A DNA stretch of 64,000 nucleotides from Phytopythium helicoides (lineage: Eukaryota; Oomycota; Peronosporomycetes; Pythiales; Pythiaceae): assembly GCA_024867545.1 (NCBI GenBank), contig JANFNE010000005.1, positions 1,240,001 through 1,304,000 of the forward strand. The letters run 5' to 3'. Of the stretch, positions 1 to 10,894 are shown one piece after another. Below the pieces are notes generated by a model. That model saw only the letters and a program-made list of their open reading frames with translations, ran no database searches and was not told the origin of the DNA. The position numbers and the translations under genes were made by a program. The stretch's first letter is position 1. Each line of letters starts with the position of its first letter.

Positions 1-1706
1 GCTGCTGGTCGCGCAATCGTGACTGAAGCACCTGGTTGCGAGTGCCCGACAGAGTGGTGTCCACGGGCGCATGAATCGACTTCTCCTTCTTCTTTTTGCC
101 GTCAGAGGACGACTTCTTTTTCGCAGGCTCATCATCGTCATCGTCACCGTCATCCCCGCCGTTGTCGTCGATGTCGTACCGCACCTTGCTCCACGCCTTG
201 GAGACCTTTGTATAGTACTTAGTCTCGTCCTTCAGCACGACGACTGTGTCAGCAAGGAAAACGGCATAGCTGTCCAGCTTCTTCTTCTTGCGCTGCGACT
301 CTGGGATCGGAATTCCCTGGAACCCAAACGCCACATTAAATGCCATACCCTCTTCAATCACCGTCGTGTTCTTGACAGTGAGAAGGTTGCATGACTCGCG
401 GAACTCGAGACCAATGCCGAAGCCAAGGTTCTTGGTCAGTTTCTCGTAGAGACTCGCGTTGCGGGACTGGATAAACTTGCGGACCTTCTCCACCACCTTA
501 GCGATAGTCTTTCCTGGCTGGAGCTCCTTGACACACAGTTCGTGGGCCTCGCGCAGCAGCTCATACGCCTTCTCCATTGAGCTCGTCGGGTCGATAAAGA
601 ACGTACGACCAATATTGGAACAGTACCCCTTGTAGCGCGCGCCAAGTGAGCAGATAATGACATCGTACTTCATCGCGTTCTTGTCGCTCTGTGCACTGGG
701 CTTGAGGTCGTACTTGCCACCAGACTGCACAATCGGCGGGTAGCACGGCTCAATGTCGACGGGGTCAATCGACACCTTGATGCGGCTCGGGTCCTCGAAG
801 ATCTCCTCGATGTTCATCGAGATCTTTTCGTGACTCACCGACTTTTCGTCATCGATGATCTGCTCCATGTCCTCCATGAACTTCTGCTTGAAGATCTTGC
901 TTGTGAGCGCACCAGCCCAGCGGATGTTCTCGATCTCCTCGCTTGCCTTGACGGACAGCGCCATCTCGATGCCCTTGGTGACGTCTACTTGCTCGACGCC
1001 CGAGGCCTCGAGCTCTTTCTTGAAGGCCGACACTAGCTCACCCTGAGGGTCCTCCTTGGTCAGCACACCGACCTTGGGGCCGCTCGCCTTGATGGCGTCC
1101 ACGAGCGCCGCGTAGTTGGCGGCATTGTTGTCGGCCTTGTTGCGCTTGAGCAGTTCCAGCTTGACCTCCGAGGTGTCGTTGCCGCCCATGATGGCCTCAA
1201 GCATCGTGTCTGTTGAGGGTAGCAAGGGGGCAAGCGTTTGTCAGCATGAGGCCACGTCGAGCAAACACCACTCGCTTCAGCACAGTCGCACGCACACTTC
1301 TTGCCGCTCGTAAGCACGAGGAGCTTCTGCGGCGTGAACACCATGAGCGTCTCTGGGAACTCGAGGAAGCCCAGGAGGTAGATCTGCAGCACGGCCGACT
1401 TGCGGTAGGCCGACTCGTCCTGCTGCGCGCGGCCCGCCAGCACGCAGAAGGCATCTGCGCCGCCCCACGCGGGCTCCTGCTTGCGCTCCTGCGCACCAAG
1501 AAGAGAGAGCGTCAGTCGCCGCCGCCCGCCGTCGCAGCTCGCTGTCCACCGCGACGCACCTTCCACAGACGGTAGAGGTTCTGCAGGCGCCGGAAGAACA
1601 TGGTGCCGTCCAGCTGCGGGCCCGCCGACCGCGCGCCGCCCTCGGCCTTGACCTCCGCCTTGACCTCGGCCTTGACCGCCACGGGCTCCGCCTTGACCTC
1701 CGCCAT
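1..1706 (-). CDS. SPT16: FACT complex subunit SPT16, N-terminal part (cut by window edge)
   Basis: SPT16 is the large subunit of FACT, the nuclear histone H2A-H2B/H3-H4 chaperone used in transcription and replication. The ATG at 1706 opens a Lys/Glu/Val-rich start (AEVKAEPVAVKAEVKAE), followed by TMFFRRLQNLYRLWK, then after an intron (about 1559-1489) WGGADAFCVLAGRAQQDE and LMVFTPQKLLVLTSGKK, typical of the SPT16 N-terminal domain. A second intron (about 1290-1205) leads to a long open exon that reaches base 1 and contains the catalytically dead peptidase-M24-like domain (YPPIVQSGGKYDLKPSAQSD, IICSLGARYKGYCSNIGRTF). Its visible end is an acidic and lysine-rich linker (DDNGGDDGDDDDEPAKKKK). 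The middle and C-terminal domains lie outside the window. No frame break is seen. The gene is head-to-head with the nuclease-like gene at 2002. The second intron's exact donor is inferred from phase. Confidence 0.9.
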
Positions 1707-2001
1707 GTCGGCCGCTCCTTCCGCTGCGCGCTTTCTGCTGTGCTTGGTGGCCCGTCGGGGGCCACCAGCGGACCTGCGAAAACGAGGGCGCCCTTTGGAA
1801 CTGGAATAAGTGCATGCTCTTTCGCAGTTACTCATGCTTGTACTTGATATTTATAAGAAGTGAACCTGTTACTATACATACCCTCGTATCTATGTTTCCA
1901 TGCATCAACATTGATTTCCGCAGGGAGTCGGTTTTGGCGCCAATTGCCACCCTGGCGTGGACCACCCCACGCCGAACGAGTCGCCATTCCGCCGCAGCAG
2001 C
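1707..2001. promoter_or_regulatory. Shared upstream region of SPT16 and the nuclease-like gene
   Basis: The 295 bases between the two divergent start codons must hold both promoters. The stretch around 1830-1910 is markedly more AT-rich than the flanking exons. I see no convincing match to the full oomycete initiator consensus, so no element is called. Confidence 0.4.
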
Positions 2002-2878
2002 ATGGGGCGGCGGCCGAGCGTGTTGCTGTTCGCCAGCGAGGTGCCAGTGGTGGCGGCGCTGAACCCGTACCGGCGCGTGGAGGACGTGTTCCTGGCCGCG
2101 TGGAAGCGCGCAGACCCCGAGCGTGTGGCGGCGCTGAGCCGGCGGCTGCGCGTGGCGCTGCCCTCGCCCGAGGAAAAGATGCAGCAGGTGGTAGCGGCGC
2201 TCGGCGCGGCGCCCGCGGTCGAGGCGCTCGTGCAGGAGGCCAAGGCGGCCGCGACCACGCAGCAGGTGGCCAAGGCGCGCGCGAGGATCGCGGCGGCACT
2301 GCCCGCGAGCGCGCCTGAGCCCGTCAAGGCCGAGGTCGCGCAGTTCGTGGCCGGCGAGATGCACAAGTCCTTCGGCGCCGTGCACGAGGCCAGCGCCATC
2401 CGCCAGTACCAGCAGGAGCAGCGCGTGCAGGTGCGCGAGCGCAATCTCGTCTTCTCCAAGCGCCGCATCGCGCGGCTCAACGGCTTCGACGTGCTCGTGG
2501 GCGGCAAGATCGACGGCAAGGCTGGCGGCAAGGTCATCGAGGTCAAGAACCGCCTGCGCAGGTTCATCTCGCCCCTGCCAAGGTACGACGTCGCACAGTT
2601 GCAGACGTACCTGTTCATCCTCGACGCCAAGGAGGGAGAGCTTGTCGAGCACTTGCGCTCCGACGCGGCCGCCACCAAGCTCACGCCCGTGCCGTGGGAC
2701 GAGCGCATGTGGAAGGCAGAGCTAGAGCCGCACCTGCTTCGCTTCAGCAATGCGCTCACACTGCTCATGAAGGATGAGAACGCGCCAGAGCGACTTTGTG
2801 CTCGCCGAGCCAGACGGCCGCCGCGACATCATCCGCTACTTCTGGGGGCAGGACCTCGTCCTCGAGGACATCTCGTAG
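2002..2878 (+). CDS. PD-(D/E)XK nuclease-superfamily-like protein with one surplus base near its 3' end
   Basis: Of about 290 residues. The start is the ATG at 2002 (MGRRPSVLLFASEVPVVAAL); an upstream GTG at 1957 in the same frame is unlikely to be used in a eukaryote. The first 150 residues are Ala/Arg-rich helices. Around residues 160-200 come GFDVLVGGKIDGK, then VIEVKNRLRRF, then QLQTYLFIL: this D...E-V-K...Q-x-x-x-Y order is the catalytic core seen in YqaJ/Cas4-like and other PD-(D/E)XK nucleases. The original frame runs on to a TAG at 2881 with a low-complexity Arg/Pro tail, but the next frame gives a much more protein-like end (DFVLAEPDGRRDIIRYFWGQ, TAG at 2876-2878), so one surplus base is inferred near 2781-2792 (GCCAGAG). 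A role in DNA repair or recombination is only an inference from fold. Confidence 0.65.
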
Positions 2879-3081
2879 ATTAGAGTCGCCCGTGATTCAG
2901 ATAGATGTTGTGGATATGTCCCATGCACCATGTATCCATCGCCATGATGAGTGTTAGGAGGTGAGGTGACAACAGATTTGATATTTTTATCATCGGAGTA
3001 GTTCATTAGCGTCCGTTTCGCGCATATGAGGCACGACGATTGCCATCTCTTCCTGTGCCGTCGAGAGCAAACGCAGCAGCA

Positions 3082-6000
3082 ATGTCTCTCCACGGTCGTC
3101 TCACGGTTGATGTGGCTGCTCCTCCAGCCCCAATACCCACTCGAAAGGAGAGTGCCGAGCGCCAACTGACGGTAGTCGAGGCCCATGCCGATAGTCAAGT
3201 TCTGGCAGACGTTGAGCACGTCTTGCGACACGATCACCATGGTGCCGTCGACCTTCGGCGCGTTATCACGGCAGTGTGGACGCGTCGGGCTGACAAGGAA
3301 TTCACAGCCGAGTTGTGTGCCCGGATACCACTCCTAAACGTCACGAAGCACTTGCTAGATCAGGCCGAATTCTTCCTCCCACAGCTAGCTCACATGATCA
3401 TCCACTTTGACAAGGAGTTGCCTGTAGAGCCGCTTGAACGCTTCGTGCTGATGGTATCGCAGAGCAGTATCCACCTGGCGTTGCAGTTCTTCTGGACAGT
3501 ATACGCGACTTTGGACGAGAACCGACCCAAGCGTGCTGGCGCAAACCCGCGGACTTTCGCGAGATGTGCCCAACTTCTTTTAGCGATTGAGCAGTGCGTG
3601 GTATATGGCACACCTGCCCCGGAAGAGGTTCGTGTGTGGTTGTCATTTGGCTTATTACGAAAAATCCTTCATTTAATCTGAAGTGTTTGTTCACGAAGGA
3701 AAAGTTGGCTCAAACGAGCCCCTCCAAGGATCTTGCGACCTCTGAAAATGCGGGTGCCACCGAGGCTGCTCCTGCAAGTGCCGTGCATCCACTACCAAAG
3801 ATGACTGCAATTGAATGTGTGGGCCGCAAAAGCGGATGGCTGCTCAAGAAAGGAGGTGGAACCAGTACGATGGGGCGGCGCAATTGGAGCCAGCGCTGGT
3901 GTCGAATTGAGAATCGGATCCTGCTCGTCTTCAACAAGCCGACCGACGCATATCCACGCGCAGCTGTTCCGATCAGTGGCGCTGAGATCGTATTGACTGA
4001 GAACCCCAAGCACCGCCATTATTTTGAGATTATTCACTCCCTGAGTGAGACCTGTGTGAAGTTTGCTGCACTGAGTGAGCAGGACTTTACGGAGTGGATT
4101 GAAGCGCTGAAGCGGACGGCAAGTGCGCCAGAACCTCCGGCTGGTTCGAGCCCTATCAAGGCTCCTGGGAGTCCGTCCCGAGCGATCTCTCGGATGTCGC
4201 TTGCCATGCGCTCGTTTCTGCTGGACTCAGCATCATCCAACTCGATAGTTGGAACGAACACTGAAATTGATGCTGCTAATGGAGGAAACGATGTCAGATC
4301 CGGAGAGCCTGTCGGTCCGGGGGAACCGCAACAGGAACTCAAAGATAGCCGAGACCATTCAAATGAGCAAGTTCTTGAAGAAATGGACCCGTACCAACCT
4401 GAGTCACCGAATTTGCAGGCCATTCGTAGCGAGTTCTTCACCGGCATGGTTCGATTTGTCAAGTCTATCACTGATGTCGCGGAAGTATTGCGGAGAGCTG
4501 AGCCGCTGAAGCGAAAGATGCTGTTGCAACCGCAGCTCGAAAAAATCAAGATTCCACTACATGCATACATCCCGCTGTGCAAGTCGACTGATGTGCGTGC
4601 TTTAGCCCTCTTTGTTTCGGGTTCTATGTTGGAAGTTGGTTTGCATGCTGACTTTGGCTGTTCGCACAGCCGTTTTGCGCTGTCCACGCAATATTAACGA
4701 CTGAGGGTCGCGTTTTCAACACCAATGTAAGCCAGTAATCTTGCTAGCACAGTGAACAGAGCTTCTAACTGGCTCGTGGAATTTGCGTAGGAGAGAGCTC
4801 CCTGTCTTCTCTACTTTGAGACTGTCGAGAGAATGCCGCCCAGAAGCGTCGCCCAGACGCTCTTTAAAGATTTCTATGATCCGTCGTGTATCTACTTGGA
4901 GGATGATGAAAACACAGAGGGTGACGTAGAGGACCGCTCAGAAGGAGCAGATGATGGTGAAGCAACAGAGGCTGATAAGACGACCCTCCACCACTCTTTC
5001 TTGAGCCACATCCCCATTGAGAGCGCTGCCTTTGTATCCGCGTTACTAGCTGTACGTTACTCCTAGTCTGGATCTGTCAAACTTGAAATTGACGTATGGT
5101 GCTAATTGCTGCTTTAGGACAAAGCTCGAAAGAAGCAGATTGAGCAGATATTTGGCGAGCTGAGCTTTTCTTCAACCGAGCGGCTGCGCTCCACTTCGAC
5201 GTGCGACCTCAAATTTACGCCACAGTGGCGCCTGACAACTTTGATTGCCAAGAGCTTCGACGACCTTCGACAAGAAGTGCTCGTGATGCAACTGCTTTCT
5301 TTCTTTCAACAGATATTTGAGCAGGAGGGATTGCCGCTCTGGCTGAGACCATACCGAATCCTTTCTACTGGTGCCAGCACTGGACTCATCGAAGTTATTC
5401 AGAACGCCACTTCCCTGGATAGCATCAAGAAGACACCAGGCTTTAAGAACCTTCGGGGGCTATTTGACCAGGTATATGGTAATGAAGTTGCTGAGCAGTC
5501 CGAGTCAGGAGACCATCCAAGTGGCTCGCCACTGCGCCGGCAGGCGGAACTGAACTTTATCCACAGCCTGGGTAAATAATAGTTAAAAGTAGTATTTCTG
5601 CAGATGTATCTCCAGCTTGACTCATTGTTTGGTCTCCTCTGTGTGCAGCGGCGTACTCCATCGTGTGCTACATCCTGGCAGTAAAGGACCGTCACAACGG
5701 CAACATTATGCTCGATATTGAAGGTCATATCATGCATATTGATTTCGGTTTCTGTACGTATTTCTCGATCTTATTCGGTATGTCTAACCACGCGCACAAT
5801 GGACTAATTCCGATGGTGGTATTGCTAGTTCTTGGACGCGCTCCTGGGGGAAGCTTCAGCTTTGAGACGGCGCCATTTAAGCTGACTGCGGAGATGGTCG
5901 AAGTATTGGGTGGTCGAACATCCTCCAACTTTGAGTACTTTTCCGAGTTGTGCGCTCGTGGCGCCTTGGCCATTCGCAAGCATGCGGATACGCTCTACGT

Positions 6001-6214
6001 GCTTGTGGAAACCATGAGTACGCACTCAAAAATGCCCTGCTTTGCTGGGGGCGCTGTGGCACCCCTGGCGGGTCTGCGCGAACGTCTCTTCTTGAATATG
6101 CCAGAAGAAAAGGTGCGACCCGCAATTAAGAGCATGATTCAACGCGCGTATGATCATTTCGGGACCAACAAGTACGATCAGTTCCAAGTTTACTCAAACG
6201 GCATCGCGAAGTAG
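3082..6214 (+). CDS. Phosphatidylinositol 4-kinase, type III beta-like, with internal PH domain
   Basis: Phosphorylates phosphatidylinositol to PI4P, normally at Golgi/TGN membranes. I can place seven exons with GT-AG borders that keep one frame: 3082-3627, 3684-4592, 4670-4726 (57 nt), 4791-5051, 5118-5571, 5649-5753, 5829-6214, giving 905 residues. Residues about 15-180 are the helical PIK accessory domain (AVWTRRADKEF, QSSIHLALQFFWTVYA). Residues about 215-330 form a PH domain (KSGWLLKKGG, WSQRWCRIENRILLVF, final W in FTEWIEALK). The lipid-kinase domain follows: YIPLCKSTD, ERAPCLLYFETVE, SFDDLRQEVLVMQLL, catalytic loop DRHNGNIML, DFGFFLGRAPGG, and the C-terminal KYDQFQVYSNGIAK typical of PI4KB/PIK1. 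The 57-nt exon is needed to complete the N-lobe. The ATG at 3082 is the first in frame; a TTG at 3040 is rejected. Very confident of family; exact exon borders are inferred by eye. Confidence 0.9.
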
Positions 6215-6253
6215 TCGCAAATGATATCTCGTTTATTACTGCGCTGGAGGCGA

Positions 6254-8328
6254 CTATTTCTCGTCGGACCCCGAAGAATCGTAATACACGTACTCATCCT
6301 CATCTTCATCTACAATGCCTCCGTTTTCAAATTTTCGGGATCGAACTAATGACCGATTAGGCTTGGGCTCAGCATCCATTTTTGAGATGGCATCGCTTGG
6401 GGTTGTTTTTCCGCCATCACGCGCTCGCTCGTAGACCTCTAATTCAGATTCTACAATTGTGGCCTCAGCAGTCTCTTTCTCGTTCGTACAGCTCTTCACG
6501 ATGCCGATTTGGGGCATATTATTGTTTGATTCTGACTTTGACGTTGTCGCGGCAAGCGATGCGCGAAACAACTTCAAGATACGGCGATTGGTGACCACCG
6601 ACATAGATTCAGAGACTGCATGATTTCCTTCTGAGTCAACAGCCTTGACTCGGAAGTAGTACGCTTTCCCAGGCTCTAGTCCACTCACGAGCGTTGATCT
6701 GTCATGTATTCAAATATGTTAGCGGCAAGATAAGTGATATAGTGCGACCATGAAACGCACGCACGTTATATCGCCGTCACACTGATAGACAGGTGTCCAC
6801 AAGCGATTTGACGCTGACAATGACTGGTACACAATCCAGCTGGTGGTTTTGAAATCGCCTTTCCATTCCAGTTCGACCGAGTCCTCAGACTCTCGGACAG
6901 CTTTCAGATCTGGTGTGCTCATACTTGCTGTATCGCATCAGCATGTTAAGAAAGAAATCTGAAGTCAGCCGATCAGACACAAATAAAAACGTACCGCGCA
7001 AAGTCTTGACTGGTTCAGATGGCTCGCTGAAATCACCGATACCGCTTAGGTTCACTGCAGCGACCATCACCGAGTATTTGGTGTCGGCATCAAGAGCTCC
7101 TACGTTTGCTTCCGTCTCTGCTGTTAAGGTCTTCAGTACGATGGGCGAAGCAGATCCGGTTAGGACCTTGAGTTGATAACTTGAAACAGGGAGCTTGTCG
7201 TCGATTCGGAGAGGTGGGGCCGTCCTGTTGAACAAATGCTTCGTATTAAGTGGCGACAGCTTATCACGGTATGCTGAACATTTTCTAACCATTTTACTTG
7301 AAGCTCAGTCGAGGAAATCGCTTGTGCTGTAGGTCTTCCCGGGGGAGCTGGAGCTGTGTAAGCATGCACAGTCAACATCTTGACCACAGCAAAGTTGACA
7401 GAGGCAGCGCAATCGTACCTTTATCTGCCAGCGTCTGAAACAGCTCAACTATGGCAGGCGATGTAGCTACATCAACAGCGCTCAATTCACGCTGATGTGC
7501 AGAGCATTAGGAGGATTGCTCGTTGTGATGTTTTGAAAGAGTACCAATCTGACCTGGTTTTCAGTCATTCTGGCATCTGCTCCGTGCTAAGTGTCGAAGA
7601 GTTTAGCTGCCGAAGAAATGTCGACACCCCAACAAATTGACCAAACCTCAAGAAGAAACTTGACCACGTCAGGATGAGATTGCTGCGCCGCGTAGAACAG
7701 CGGCGTGCAGCCTGTTTTGTTTGTTGAATTCACCTTGGCTCCTTTGGAAGTCTGTGCATGTGCAGATACAGCGTAAGTTCTAGCAAAACCACCCGACAGA
7801 GAAACTTCTCACAAGCAAGGAGCAGACTGCAAGTCTCCCCTGGTACGCGGCATAATGCAGTGGTGTATTCATGTCCTAGACATTCACAGTCAAATTATCG
7901 AACCGGAGCAACTTTTTACCGATTGGATTACGAAGACGCACACCGTAGTCCGTTGAATCCTTTTCGTTGACCAGCTCTTCGTTCGCGTCGATCAAGCGCT
8001 CGACCACTTCGTCTGCTCCACCCCACACTGCTGTGTGAATATCCACGTGGAAGCGCTGACGGCCGATTTCTTTGAGCTGTGCGAGCATGCCTTCCACCCC
8101 GCTTGAGGCTCCTTCTTTCTGGCTCGACCACCAAGCGACAAACTCGTGCTGATCGATCACGCCATTGCCGTCGCTGTCCAGCACTCGTAACGCGTCGCGG
8201 ACATCGTACTCGGTCATGATACCTCCCAGGTCTGACACGAGTCTTCGCAGTTCCCGTACATCGATGCTACCACTGCTGTCGTGGTCATAGTGAGCAAACG
8301 CTGCGCGAACGGTCTCTTCCAGTTCCAT
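6254..8328 (-). CDS. EF-hand / ankyrin / fibronectin-III domain protein
   Basis: Starts at the ATG at 8328 (MELEETVRAAFAHYDHDSSG). Residues about 1-70 are a pair of EF-hands with canonical loops DHDSSGSIDVRE and DSDGNGVIDQHE, so calcium binding is likely. Several short exons then encode ankyrin repeats: DIHTAVWGGADEVVERLI, TPLHYAAYQGRLAVCSLL and CTPLFYAAQQSHPDVVKFLL. After ELSAVDVATSPAIVELF come two fibronectin type III domains (first near 7350-6990 with SSYQLKVLTGS and TKYSVMVAAVNLSG; second near 6920-6600 with SVELEWKGDF and GLEPGKAYYFRVKAVDSEGN). The protein ends in an acidic tail (DEDEDEYVYYDSSGSDEK, stop 6254-6256). Introns are about 60-100 nt, phases partly checked. No membrane segment or signal peptide is visible, so a cytosolic calcium-responsive scaffold is a reasonable inference. 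Tail-to-tail with the PI4-kinase (40 bp) and head-to-head with the Sel1 gene (86 bp). Confidence 0.75.
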
Positions 8329-8414
8329 GCTGCCGATGTGGAATGCCAGGTGCAGCTGAAAACCCCTTGTGTTTTCGGGATCTTCCCGACTGGTCACGCG
8401 TTACGACTCTAGAG
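8329..8414. promoter_or_regulatory. 86-bp divergent promoter between EF-hand/ANK/FN3 and Sel1 genes
   Basis: Only 86 bases separate the two start codons (or even fewer if the Sel1 gene uses the ATG at 8343), so both genes must share core promoter DNA or have overlapping 5' leaders. I recognise no specific element. Confidence 0.4.
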
Positions 8415-9543
8415 ATGTTCGTGCGGCGTCGACACCTTGAGCTCTCGCTCACGCTTATGCTCCTTAGCATGAGCCGCATCTGGACAATCGCTTGTGCGAT
8501 CACGAGCCTCCTTCGGGAAGACATGAGGCAGTTTTCTCATCCAGCAAAGGCTTCATCAATCGACGCAGACGCTCGGCAACTTGTACTGCAGGGTGTTGCA
8601 GCAGAACTGCCCGAGTCGCTGTACCTACTGGCCATGATGAAGTTTTACGGCCACGGCGAAGAGCGAGACGTATCGGCAGCGGTGCATTTGCTGCGACGAG
8701 CAGCCGAAAAGCGACACCACGATGCGCAGTTCGCTCTAGGCGTTCTCTACGGCTCTGGAGACGGTAGTGTGGTCGAGACTACTTGATCTGTGGCATCAGG
8801 AGAAATATGCTAACCGCCGACTGCAGGAGTGGTGAAAGACGACCGCCAGAGCGCCTCGTGGCTGTCGGCCAGTGCGAGTGCGGGTCATCGCGATGCCAAG
8901 TGGATGCTGGCCATGTACGTCGAACCGAGCGCCTTGGTTTTCTTCTCACTCGAACTCACAGGATTCCATTGATACCAGCCTGTACAACGAGGGTCGTGGC
9001 GTTAAGGAGAACGCTGGCCGAGCAGCCAAGCTGCTACTAGAGGCTGTAGATGCGAACAGCGCGGACGCATGCTTCCACCTTGGCGTCATGTTCGAGTACG
9101 GCCGTGGCGTGCCGCAGAACTTCACGCGAGCAGCTCAGCTGTACGAGCAAGCAGTGGGTGACGACCGCAGACGAGTGCCGGACGCGAGCTACTATCTCGG
9201 GCTTCTCCACTCGCAAGGCCGAGGGGTGCCGCGCAGCTCGACTCGGGCTCGCGAATACTTCTTCGAAGCTGCTGAACTCGGCCATGCACCAGCCATGTTC
9301 GCGTTGGCGCAGCTGTACACGTCGGGACAGCCTGGTGCGGTGGACCTGGACCTGGCCAAAGCACTGTACTGGCTCAAGCAAGCAGCCGAAGCCAGCGACC
9401 CGCGAGTCAGCGACCAGGCTCGAGCAGCCGCAGAGCAGCTCGAGTCGGTGCTGGAGCAAGGTGGAGCGCCGAGTCGGGAGCAAGAGCGCCTGCTGGGTGT
9501 TCCTCTACGAGTATCGGTCGGTCAGATTCAGGACAGCAACTAA
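8415..9543 (+). CDS. Sel1-like repeat protein
   Basis: Three exons fit (8415-8763, 8827-8914, 8979-9543) for 333 residues ending SVGQIQDSN. The body from about residue 55 is a chain of Sel1-like/TPR-like repeats, each with the alanine/glycine pattern and a terminal Y-x-x-G-x-G-V: YGHGEERDVSAAVHLLRRAA, LYGSGDGVVKDD, LYNEGRGVKENAGRAAKLL, FEYGRGVPQNFTRAAQLYEQA, LHSQGRGVPRSS, LYTSGQPGAVDLDLAKAL. Such repeats make a curved protein-binding scaffold, for example HRD3/SEL1L in ER-associated degradation, but this protein lacks other marks of that family. The first 35 residues are hydrophobic after a basic start (MFVRRRHLELSLTLMLLS), possibly a signal anchor; the start is uncertain because an ATG at 8343 is also in frame. 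No frame break. Confidence 0.8.
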
Positions 9544-9668
9544 TAGGAGCGCACATGAGTCGTTTTGCCGTTGGGCTGTGTCTTCTTCATCTCTACACTG
9601 CGTCAATTGCCATTCGTTTGTTTCTATCGTACCAGCGCGGCGCGCGAGCAAAGCCCTCGTCGAGCTAC

Positions 9669-10894
9669 TTACGCCTTGGGCTTGGGCTCGGCGGCCAGCG
9701 CCTTCTCGAGATCCGCAATGATGTCGGGCAGGCCCTCAATGCCGATTGATAGACGGATGAGGCTGTCTGAGATGCCCAGCTGCGCGCGCACCTCCGCTGG
9801 CACCGACGCGTGCGTCATGATGGCGGGCGACTCAGGCGAGCGACTCGACGGCACCGAGGCTCTCAGCCAGCGTGAAGACCTCGAGGTTCTCAAGGAATGC
9901 GCGCGCCTTCTCGAGCCCGCCCTTGACGTAGAAGGTGATCATGCCACCGTGGCCCGAGGACTGCTTCTTGGCAATCTCGTGCTGTGGATGCGACTTGAGG
10001 CCCGGGTAGTAGACCTTGTCGACGGCCGGATGCGCCTCGAGGAACTCGGCGACAGCTTGAGCGTTCTTGGCGTGCGCGGCCATGCGCACGTGCAGCGTCT
10101 TGAGGCCGCGCAGCGCGAGATAGGCGTCGAAGGGCGAGGGCACAGCGCCGAGGCCGTTCTGCACGAACCGCAGCTTGGTGTTGATGTCCTCGTCGTTGGT
10201 GATGACGACGCCCATGACGACGTCGCTGTGGCCGTTGATGTACTTGGTGATGCTGTGCAGCACAATGTCAGGCGCCGAGATCGAGCGGGTTCTGGAAGTA
10301 GGGCGACATGAAGGTGTTGTCGACGACGAGCAGGATGCCGCGGGCCTTGGCAACGCGCGCGACGGCCGCAATGTCGGTGATCTTGAGCGTGGGGTTGGTG
10401 GGGCTCTCGAGCCACAGCATCTTGGTCTGCGGGCGCAGCGCAGCCTCGACCTTGGCCACGTCGGCCATGTCGACGAAGTCGAAGTCGATGCCGTACGTGG
10501 GCTTGACGGTCTGGCGGAAGTAGCGCTGGGTGCCGCCGTAGACGTCGTCGATGCAGAGCACGTGGTCGCCCTGCTTGAGCAGGTGCACGGCGGCCGTGAT
10601 GGCGGCCATGCCGGACGAGTAGGCGACGGCGAAGCGGCCGTGCTCGCAGGCCGCGATGGCGCGCTCGAAGGCGCCGCGCGTCGGGTTGCCCGTGCGCGAG
10701 TACTCCCAGCCGCGCCCGAACGAGTTGGGCTGGTCGCGGCCGTACACGACGCCGGGCGACGCCTGCGCGAACGTGGACGCCAGGCTGATGGGCACGGCCA
10801 CGGCGCCGGTCTGCGCGTCGGGCTCCTGGCCCGCGTGGATCGCGGTCGTGCCGAACCCGCGGTGCTCGTCCGTGTACTGGCTGGCGGCGCTCAT
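9669..10894 (-). CDS. Cystathionine gamma-lyase / gamma-synthase family PLP enzyme, with two surplus bases
   Basis: A Cys/Met-metabolism PLP enzyme (trans-sulfuration, cytosolic). It starts at the ATG at 10894 with SAASQYTDEHRGFGTTAIHA and shows GRGWEYSRTGNPTRGAFE, SSGMAAITAAVHLLKQGD, the cofactor-binding DDVYGGTQRYF, the D of VVDNTF, the Schiff-base lysine region HSITKYINGHSDVVMG and the C-terminal THASVP and RLSIGIE blocks. It is about 400 residues, the usual length. Two breaks interrupt it: at 10268-10273 GCC-TGA-C falls inside the near-invariant DLGA|DIV, and at 9832-9837 GCC-TGA-G falls inside ESLA|ESPA. In both, deleting one base restores the family sequence exactly; there is no room for introns. 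The TAA stop is at 9669-9671. Gamma-lyase is favoured over beta-lyase by overall motifs, but lyase versus synthase cannot be settled here. Confidence 0.88.

Noticed and set aside
1060..1815. Long frame overlapping SPT16 exon 1 and introns
   Set aside because: It reads through splice signals; the SPT16 motifs occur in separate frames joined by introns.
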